Shown here: positions 55,910-64,000 of the stretch, one piece after another | Numbering within the stretch: position 1 is the first letter of the stretch | Layout of the letters: each line of letters starts with the position of its first letter | Assembly: GCA_014905825.1 (NCBI GenBank) | Contig: JACGCN010000087.1 | Span: forward strand, 1-64,000 | From: Lyophyllum atratum | Taxonomy: Eukaryota > Basidiomycota > Agaricomycetes > Agaricales > Lyophyllaceae | DNA: 64,000 nucleotides | Direction of reading: 5' to 3' | Notes under the pieces: model-generated | Databases searched by the model: none | What the model was told of the DNA's origin: nothing | What the model saw: the letters and a program-made list of their open reading frames with translations, nothing else | Position numbers and translations under genes: made by a program

Positions 55910-58884
55910 CTAGCCAGCGCCCGTCAACTGTTTGACGAGGAACATCCCTCGTCCTTCATCAACACTCTTGGATGACCTCATCCCAATCACACTCTTTGGT
56001 CGCGGTCTGATGCCACCTGCGCCCCCTAGTTGTTTGGTCGGGCTGATACTTCTTGTTGGGCTTAAACCACCCCCCGTAAGTTGCCTCAAAAGTCCGGCAT
56101 CGCCGCCATTGCCAAGGCCCGTGAATTGACGTGCCAGTGTTGTGGTTCCAGTGTATTGCGGTGTGACTTTCGAGGAACCTGTGAACGAAGGCACCAATGG
56201 AGAGCGTGTTGGGGAAGTTTGAGGCGAACCCCCGACACCAAGTAGTAGCTAGTGCAATTAGTCAAGTGTAAGATAATTCAGCAAAGGAAAATCTCACCAA
56301 ACATTCTCGACACCACACACTGCCTTCGGCGTCAGTTTTCGCTGCGCTGTCTAATCGTTTCCCACATCCAGGCTCTGTTTTCCTTTTCTCTCCTCTACCC
56401 CTCCAAATCCCAAACCCTCTCGGAGCTTCCTTCTTTCCTCCGCATACAAGACAAGATGCATGCCAACGACTGCCGTGAGGTCCAGGGACTACTCCTTGCT
56501 CCATAGGGGACACCGATTTATTGCACCCTGGACATGCAGTCCTACCGCCAAAGCGAGGGAACGACGTCGTCCCTGACGTGGGAGGCGCAGTAAGTGGAGG
56601 TCGTTCCAATCGACTTGACGACGTATATGCTGATTGCGTTGTTGTCCTCAGTACAGGAATACTTGACGCCGATGAGGTCATAGCTGTGGCCGAGTCTGAG
56701 GCGAAAGACCCCAGACTAGGCATCTTATGGATTAGAATCTTCGCTGGAGGTGCGCACTAAAGGATCGATCGCAGACCATCAACATAAGGCCACGATATCA
56801 GGACAGGAACTCTCACCTCAACATGGCAGGCACCGCCAGCGGCCTTCACAAACGCGGCCTGTCCAGTGGCTGCCTCGGAGAATACCCGGTCACACACGAC
56901 GCATCTGAAGCAATCGACATGATAAGTTATCGACGGCGAGTCTGCGCCATCATCGGGAACGGTGACAAACTTCCCACCACCCCGCATGGAGAACAGGCTT
57001 CCCTTGCAACGTGCGCAACTAGTCGAAGCTGAATTTGAAGGCCGATCCAACGGTATCTGCAGACCAGAGATGTCCCTCGGTGATTTCACAGACTTCGACC
57101 TCAATGGGGAGCCAGAGTATTTTGCAGAAATCGAGCCCTTCGCCGAAGGGGGGGTCATTCGAGACCGCGTGGAGCCGGGAGTTCGAGTCGGAGTACCCAA
57201 TTCACTGGCAGTCTCTTCGACAATGACCTCTTCTGGCCCATCGAGGAAATCTCGCCGACCATATCCCAAGCCAAAGCCAATCCCATAGGCCTTGGAAGCA
57301 CTGAAAGTATCTCCAACCTCGTCGTACCTCGGTGGGGAATCAGGGCCTGGAGATGAAGACTGCGTTAGGGTATCCGAAAAGTCGGCCATGAAGTCCGGAG
57401 TTGGTGGAATTGTGGGGCTGAGAGGGGAAATAGGTATTGTGTCGAAGTAGGAATCGATCTGCGGGCTGGAACGTAGGGATTTCGAGGAGGTACGCAAGCG
57501 CAAGGGAGGAGTACCTCGAGATTCTGCTAATACAGGTCTATTAGGACTAGGTGACTGTGAAGCTTTCATGAATCTTTGCTTCATTTCTTCGATAGCATCG
57601 ATAGAGGGCGCAGGACTCCCTGTGGACTGGTGCCTTACTGGGCCAGGGCTTCTAGTCACGAATCTATCCGGAGAGTCGCGAGACTCGACTTTCGGGCTCC
57701 TCATGCGGTCATGTCGAACCACGTTGCCATTCTCGTTTGTCCGCGAACCACGTCTATCAGTCGTTCGATCGAGGTGGCTGCTTTCACGACGAGCGCCGGT
57801 ATATCTGTCGGCTGCGGGGCTGCTATCTGAGTACCTTGAATTAGAGGGCTGTCCAAGCATAGCGAGCCTTTGACTAAGGTCCTCTAGAGCTGGACTACTC
57901 TCGCGGCTTCTGGCAATTCCCAGACGCTTCTCGAGCTCTTCTATCGCAGGGCTCCCGTCCCTACTTTGCCGATCCTTCGATCTTGAGCTCATGCCACCTG
58001 GGTTGTTCACAACCTTGGGGCTATTGGTGTTGCTGGTAGATATACGTTTCTTCGGAGTGACCGGGTCGCGCCTGAGGCAATTCTCGAAGCATTCTGCGCA
58101 GGATGGCCGCCCGAGAAGGTCAACCATTGGGGAATCGCCGATGTTTCTGAGGCATCCTGAACAGTTGAAGCATTTTTTGTGCCAGTGTTGATCTGCGGCA
58201 TGTATAAATCCTCCTTCAGACTTCAAGGTAAGCACAGGTCGGGAACACGTGGGACATGTTCCCTTGGTTCCTCCATTAACTTCGTAGCATTGACGACATA
58301 GAAATCGTGATGTGCTGAGAGCGGTCGGGTCGGGATAGATAGTGGCATCCGGGGGAAAGGGAGAAGAGCATAGCGCACAGGAATGAGTATTCAGGGTCTC
58401 CTTTGGCTGCAGAACAGAGCCATAGACTTTGGAAAGAGTGGCATCATGAAGTGATGGAAGGATGTCGGCTTCAAGGGCGGGTAATGTGCTCGAGTACTTG
58501 AGTGGCGAAGGTGGGCGACTAGAGTAAGAGGTGGAAGACGTAATGTGGGCAGTTACACGACTGCCTAGTCCAGGGCTAGAGGATGGGGTGTGGGATACCG
58601 GTCGAGGAAAGCGGTTGGTGGGAGATGTGGGTGCTTGGCCAATTACCTGAGTGGTGAGGGGTCGGGTAGGAGATACAGATCTTGCTCTGTGAACATAGGT
58701 CTTTGACCATCTATCGTGACTGTCATTGGAGGTAGTGGACTGGTTCCACGGTACAACGGGGGCTACAACTTATGATATCAGAGAAGGCGATATGGTGAAG
58801 ACCAAACAACAGACCAACGGCTGTGCCACCACATTTACAACGGGCACTGGCAACAATATCGCCACATCTGCGACAGAAGCCCAT
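55910..58884 (-). CDS. Three-LIM-domain protein with N-terminal zinc ribbon
   Basis: Exon 1 starts MGFCRRCGDIV and has a C-x2-C / C-x-C cluster ending CKCGGTAV; it splices to VVAPVVPWN and a Ser/Pro-rich stretch. LIM1 begins CALCSSPFPPDATIYPD and runs through CRQCYEVNGG, CPTCSRP, HWHKKCFNCSGCL and CAECF. About 400 disordered residues follow. LIM2 starts CARCKGSLFSMRGGGKF and has YHVDCFRCVVC; LIM3 starts CPGCNKSVSPMEQG and has RWHASCLVCGG and WCRECL. The last 100 residues hold a repeated KQLTGAG/RQLTGGG/RQFTGLG motif (four copies). Such LIM proteins (paxillin-like, Pxl1) link actin and Rho signalling at growing tips or septa. Total about 900 residues; the inner exon ends near 56260, 56720 and 56810 are approximate. 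Confidence 0.83.
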
Positions 58885-59051
58885 TTAATTTATACGCGAC
58901 AGCAGAATGACAGCGAGCAGAACAGAAACAGCGACGAGCGTCGAGCACGGCAGCAGAACAGAGAGAGCGTTGAACAAGGGTCACGATCATGTGACTGACA
59001 CCATATGCATATCCGTCACAGTGACATCGTCACGCTCACTTTGATGGAGCC

Positions 59052-60069
59052 ATGCCACCCACACCGCGCACCCCGAAACGCGCAAAGATAGGCAATCGTG
59101 CCGCAACCCATTCACCCTACTTTTCTTGTGCTGCCTCTGCTTTAATACCGATCATTACCTTCCAATCCGATACTGACTTTGACGAGGTCTCCGACTCGGA
59201 CGACAGTCACTCAGATCTCCATTTATATGACCCGCTCTTTCGCTATTATTTCCGCGCCTTCCTTGTATTATATCGCCAGTTGGCTTTATTGAAGCCTGTT
59301 CTCATTCAAGGTGAGATCTTCTGCTATTGCAAAAACGTATCTCACAATGAAACCCTTCAGAGCGTGTTGCATACGACCCATGGAAATTACTTGTTGCAGT
59401 GACTCTGCTAAACAAGACATCCGGAAGGTTAGCCATCCCCATCTTCTGGGTAATTGTCAATAAATGGCCTACCCCGTGGGCTCTGTCTCAAGGTGGGCGG
59501 ATGACATGACTCGTAAAGCTCAAGCGACATAGTAATAATGAAGTGGTGACACTCAGCCGATTCAGCTGAGCTTACAGCTATCATCCGATCCCTCGGCACT
59601 CAAAACGTTCGTTCCAGGCGTCTCATTGATTTATCCAAGACCTATCTTCGGGACCCCCCACGAGCACCTGACCTTCGTCCGTCGACTCCTATAGTGTTGC
59701 CCACCGACCCCATACCCTCTTCCCCATCCAAACGCCAGAGATACCCACCGACTCCCGTCTCACATTTACCAGGTGCAGGTCAATATGCACTTGATTCCTA
59801 CCGTATCTTTTGCACAGGTGACAACCCTACGACGACCGAGGAATGGAAAACAGTTATGCCAACTGACAAGGAATTGATTCGATATCTGGTAAGCATGCTC
59901 TCTCGACACACGGCTTGCTCATCCAATGATGGATAACAAGAGGTGGAAGTGGGCTTTTGCGGAACGCAAAGAATGGGTTTCTGGGATCGGCATGGTCCGG
60001 CCAGTGACATTGACTTACCTTAAGTATTTAATCTCAGAGCTCAACGAACCAAAAACAGTCCGTACGTAG
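59052..60069 (+). CDS. MBD4-like HhH-GPD DNA glycosylase
   Basis: Exons 59052..59310, 59361..59492, 59557..59888 and 59941..60069 encode 283 residues. The glycosylase domain matches the MBD4 type: DPWKLLVAVTLLNKTSG, AIPIFWVIVNKWPTPWAL, the helix-hairpin-helix LPGAGQYALDSYRIF with the catalytic Asp, and EWKTVMPTDKELIRYL. In animals MBD4 removes T or U from G mismatches at methylated CpG. No methyl-CpG-binding domain is present here; the N-terminus is short, basic, then acidic. An insert of about 35 residues (RDPPRAPDLRPSTPIV and onward) separates the two halves. It is divergent from the LIM gene over 167 bp holding GTCACAGTGACATCGTCACG. Confidence 0.9.
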
Positions 60070-60180
60070 CGATTGATATTCCTAATAAATATAGCAGGTA
60101 GCAGGTATACTTCCGTCCAGCGTTTTGCCATTAAGACATTAAACAAAAACATCAGCCAAAGACAAGCAACAGGATTTTGG

Positions 60181-62484
60181 CTATAGCTTTGGCCGTAATA
60201 GTGGTTGCCAGTCCACACGTTCCACCTGGCAGCGAGGCATGTGAATTCGTCTTATTATGGACAGGACGAAGACATACCATCTCGGGCTTCAGATCTTGTA
60301 TTGATGTGGCACCCAGCAGCCTCATTGCGGTTATGATTTCGCGTTCTAAGATTTGTATGATTTTCACAACTCCAGGGACGCCGTAAGCCTGTAGATAATA
60401 TATTAGAGGAGGACAAGGATATGAGGATGTGGGATTTACACTTTGAGCGTACAGGAAAGGACGACCCAGGCCAACTGCCTTGGCGCCCATGCATAGGGCT
60501 TTGACTACATCTAAATGCAACCAAAATTCAGCGTTCATTCTGGATTCCAGTAGAATGGATGGTCAGCACCTGTCCCTCGTTCGATACCACCTATAAAACT
60601 ACATCAGCGTGTGATCTATAACATCATGATTGATTAGAGTACCGTCAATATATACTAAGTGGAGTTCATGAGCAAAGTTCAACGGGAGTCAAGATACATA
60701 TGAAGGGCTTACCTTCTAGTTTGTCAAAAACATCTGGTCTTTGTTGACGGATTCTGTGAAGAACCTCAAGCGGAGGGAACGAGCTACAACAAGAAAAATA
60801 AATCGGACTGTGCAAAAAGCACCTTCGGGATGCGTACTAGTCTAACTGTCGACCTGGCCGTGGATCAGCCATGTACATTGACAATTTGGATCAGCGTACG
60901 TACCACCATGGTTTGAGAGAAGTATTCCCTCAACCCCTGCATCCGCTGCAAGTACAGCATCCTGAATGAACAGTCAACTTTGATGACATCTCAAGCCAGA
61001 GAAAATCTACCTCGACAGTTTGAATACCTAGCAAGAGTAGTCAGCTTCAAGGCTGCAAAGGTCAAGCAGGCGGCTTACCCTTGATCACAATTGGAAGCTT
61101 CGTTATCCGCCGCAACCAAGGGATCGTCTATATTACTAATTTCAGAGACTCGCCGACGTCCTGTAAGAGCTTCGTACCTTTTCCCAAGTCATATCACGGT
61201 CGTCATTGGCAATTAGGGCTCCTGCCGTTCCAAACCCAGCGTCACCACCTTCAACCACACCGTCTGCAACGTCTACATGGAATGCGGGCTTTCCCGACTC
61301 CATGTCATCGAGGATCCAAGGGCTTCGGATGTCTCTTTCCCTGTTACCGGGAACAAGGGCGTCGACCGTTAACCAGATCGATTTGTACCCAAGTTTTTCC
61401 ACGTCCCTAACGCGTTTCTCCGCGATGGCATCGTCCGAGTTCTTGTAGAGTTGGAAGAACAGCGGCTGCGTAGGAGTGGCAGCAGCCATTATCTCGTCAT
61501 ATGACAAGGATGCGTTGGAGGAAACCATTTGGATAATGTTGGTCTGGGCCGCACCTCTGGTAAGGTTGGCTTCACCTGAGGGAGAATGATCATCATAATA
61601 ATCTTTGATAGGTTTGGGGGTAACTCACCCTGCGGGTGTCCGAGTTTCGCAAGGGCGGCACCGCAGATGAACACTGGGATGGATGACTTATATCCGAGAA
61701 CGGTGGTAGAAGGATCACATCTTGAGACAGGCCGCATGACACGGGCATGGAAAAAAAAATCGCTTGAACGCGTGAGCATTTTCTTGATAGGCTGCGAGTA
61801 GATGTTAGCGCTCTCCCCAAGACAACATTGCTGATAACATATGGACCCACTCATCTGGTCGTCCGAGGAAGAGGAGTAGTAGGCTAATGCCTTGTGCGAT
61901 AACACCTGCCTTGCAACGGCCTATACAACATGCATGAGAATGACAAAAGTGCGTTGACGACAATAATCCAAACCTCCATGTCAGCCAGATTTAGGATGCG
62001 GTTTAAAGGCGGTCTCTGCTTATGAGCGCCTTCGACTCTCAGCTCATCTTTAGTCTTTTTCCTGTTCTGTTGAGCCTGTCGAAGAAGATGTGAAGCACCA
62101 GAGTCGAGCGGCCCCAGATGTTTGGAAGCCGGGAGGTTCTTATCCAGAGCGTCTGGTGGATGGATCGGGTCGTACGCGCGGGTAGCATCACGGCCTGCAT
62201 ATTTCAGGATAATACTGGAGCCGCCTGGATGTTCCTAAGAAGGAGATATTAGAGAGAATATACCCTCCACAGAGGAAGAAGACGCACATTCAGAAATTCG
62301 GTAACATCGTACACGTTGTTCTTGATAATGACCCAACACGACCTAACGATGCGTTATTTGACGGTATGACTAGGCAGAATAGACCGGACTTACTCTGCGG
62401 TGCTATGCTTTTCGACCTGCTCGAGGGTCCAGGGAGACATTGTTGGCAGTTGGGAGAACCCCTGAACCGAATTCGCGGTCATTT
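60181..62484 (-). CDS. Flavocytochrome b2-type L-lactate dehydrogenase (cyt b5 + FMN domain)
   Basis: The N-terminal cytochrome b5 domain has [32 protein letters not shown] with the haem His, and [11 protein letters not shown]. The FMN alpha-hydroxyacid dehydrogenase domain follows: [102 protein letters not shown] with the catalytic His, DGGIERGTDVLKAL and GLGRPFLYA, ending [14 protein letters not shown]. It oxidises L-lactate and passes electrons to cytochrome c. About 11 introns are needed. The start is uncertain: a presequence-like frame with SARRARAFFSLSRRTLST lies 100-200 bp upstream but could not be spliced in frame. Confidence 0.88.
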
Positions 62485-62788
62485 AAGCTTTTGGGAAAGG
62501 AACATCGGACCGGTGAACGCGGGCCGATGGCAAAGTACAAAGTATGGATGGTAATGGTTGGATGGTCGAGAGAGTACGGCGAGAGAGACTGAAAAAGGCG
62601 CGAGCTCTGCGAGCAGATAGTAAGGTTAACATGAGGAGGCCAACGAATCCGGGTGTTAGCTTCGAGTTCGCGGCAGTGAGTCTGACCCCTTTCAAAATGT
62701 TGTCACGTGGTGTCGCGTTGTTTGCCTTTGTTAGAGTTGAACCATGCATGCTCCATTCCCAACCTTGCCAACACCAGCTCACCGAGTC
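62485..62788. other. Divergent promoter region, possible mitochondrial presequence exon on minus strand
   Basis: Between the flavocytochrome b2 start used here and the SAP gene. A minus-strand frame reading MLTLLSARRARAFFSLSRR looks like a mitochondrial presequence and may be the true first exon of the flavocytochrome b2 gene. A TCACGTGG E-box lies at about 62704-62711. Confidence 0.4.
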
Positions 62789-64000
62789 ATGGCCCCGCTG
62801 CCATCTAGAAAGTCCCTCGAGTCTCTGAAGCGTGCAGACCTTCAGAAACTCTGCAAAGTGCGCAATCTATCATTTGAAGTTAGCTCGACCTGATATCGGT
62901 TTAGGATTATGGTGTGAAGGCGAACCTGAAGTCCGAAGCTCTGATCGACTTGCTCTTGGACACGAGGTTTGTATATCTCACAGCCACTTCGAAACTGGGC
63001 GTCATTTACTCTCGTCTGTAGCAAACCTGTCGCCGCAAACGCGCCTACACGCCGATCCGTTTCCACGAGACTCTCAAGTCGGGCAGGTCCTAGCCGCATT
63101 AGTTCCATTGTGATACATGACACCGACGACGAAGATGAAGAGGAAACGGGAGCTACAGAGATGCCGTCGCCAGATGAGCTTGAGTCTAATGCCCAATCCA
63201 GCTCACACCCAGAGCCCAGTCCACCACCCGCAACACGCACGAAAAAAGGGAAGGAGCAGACGAGGCTAGGCGTCGGCAGGCCAGTTGCCGCTGGGGGTGC
63301 AGGTCCCCGTGCAATCACTAAATCGCTCAGCGTCTCCAAAAAGCGAGGCAAAGGGAGCAAGAGTATGAAGCCAACTGAGGCGACGATAGCCGAGGGTGGG
63401 TTTCTGTCTTAACATGTACAACTGGCCACCGGGTTACTCACTGCTCTTACAGAAATTGAACCGGATGGCCATGATTCCGCCCAAGGTTTGCCACCATTGG
63501 ATCCAACTTACATGCCTCACTAATTATCACGAAGAGATTCAAGACGAAACATCACCTCAAGCGAATCAACAACAAGTTTCAACCAAACACTTATCACCTG
63601 AAGCCTCTATAGAAGCACTTGCAACTGTTGACAAGCATGTCGCCGACGCTGTAAGATATTTTACGCGCGCAGTTCTCTCATGGGGACTAACAAATATGTC
63701 CCCAGCTACGCCCATTGCATGATCAAATGAAATCGATGAAGTCGGAATTAGAACTGATGCAAGCCCTCAAAACCGAGATGGGGGAGTTGAAGGCACAAGT
63801 TCTCGAAATGGGAAGTCTAAGAGAAAAGGTGGACGCGTTGACTACCACAGTCCGAGACCTTCAAAGAGAGGCAGACGAGTCTGCATCAATGCGCATTGAG
63901 TTCAGTCAATTCAAGAAGAGCATGTCAGCGCAGCCAACTCCTTCGACACCCAAACTACGTGCCCATGTACTTAAAAAGCCCGCTGGGCCCAGGTGAGTAC
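62789..64000 (+). CDS. SAP-like and coiled-coil protein (3' end outside window)
   Basis: Exon 1 (MAPLPSRKSLESLKRADLQK) splices at 62858 to DYGVKANLKSEALIDLLLD, together a SAP-like helix-turn-helix, used by nuclear proteins to bind scaffold DNA. A disordered acidic then basic part follows (DTDDEDEEETGA, RTKKGKEQTRLG, SVSKKRGKGSKS). The last part is a coiled coil: LHDQMKSMKSELELMQALK, LREKVDALTTTVRDLQREAD. Further introns lie at about 62959-63012, 63393-63450, 63486-63533 and 63651-63705. The reading frame reaches a GTGAGT donor at the window end (AGG|GTGAGTAC at 63993), so the protein continues outside. No named family. Confidence 0.75.

Overview
The window is nuclear DNA of a filamentous basidiomycete, most probably an Agaricomycete. 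Genes are packed on both strands, usually 60-600 bp apart, and nearly all are cut by many introns of about 45-65 bp. The proteins are fungal (ERMES subunit MMM1, Rap1, Swi1, FAP7, GH131, flavocytochrome b2, PY-motif arrestin), and the one large repeat is a tyrosine-recombinase (DIRS/PAT-like) retroelement of a type common in this class. The species cannot be named from the sequence. Reading frames were rebuilt by hand across introns; where exon lists are given, the summed lengths are a multiple of three.

Layout, left to right. 0.2-8 kb: a low-complexity protein, RPB8 (Pol II/I/III), a small alpha/beta-hydrolase-like protein, MMM1, a tubulin-tyrosine-ligase-family protein and a CDK11-like kinase. 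8-16.6 kb: telomere protein Rap1, D-2-hydroxyglutarate dehydrogenase and a 1394-residue protein joining a split CNH-like region to a GYF domain. 16.8-26.7 kb: an acyl-CoA synthetase with 19 exons (one of 4 nt), a Rab5-type GTPase, an arrestin-like ubiquitin-ligase adaptor and SWI1 (ARID subunit of SWI/SNF).

26.9-34.25 kb: a rearranged DIRS/PAT-like retroelement sitting in the short promoter region between SWI1 and a divergent DUF1764 gene. It contains a near-perfect palindrome (two 2012-bp arms around a 1502-bp core). Each arm carries a tyrosine recombinase and tandem 373-bp terminal units; the core carries RT/RNase H; a gag gene and the start of a second ORF lie to the right, followed by a single 151-bp terminal repeat.

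34.4-64 kb: DUF1764 protein, cyclin H, a secreted GPI-anchor candidate, a gene-poor 1.2 kb, FAP7, a seven-TM protein, RPC37/RPC5 of Pol III, an unrecognised helical protein, a GH131 glucanase, two unrecognised regulatory-looking proteins, a membrane J-protein, a second seven-TM protein, a three-LIM protein, an MBD4-like DNA glycosylase, flavocytochrome b2 and the 5' part of a SAP/coiled-coil gene cut by the window end.

There is no sign of a metabolic gene cluster; most genes are housekeeping (transcription: RPB8, RPC37, cyclin H, CDK11, SWI1; telomere and DNA repair: Rap1, MBD4-like; organelle contact and trafficking: MMM1, Rab5, arrestin). The most unusual items are the palindromic retroelement and several extremely small exons.
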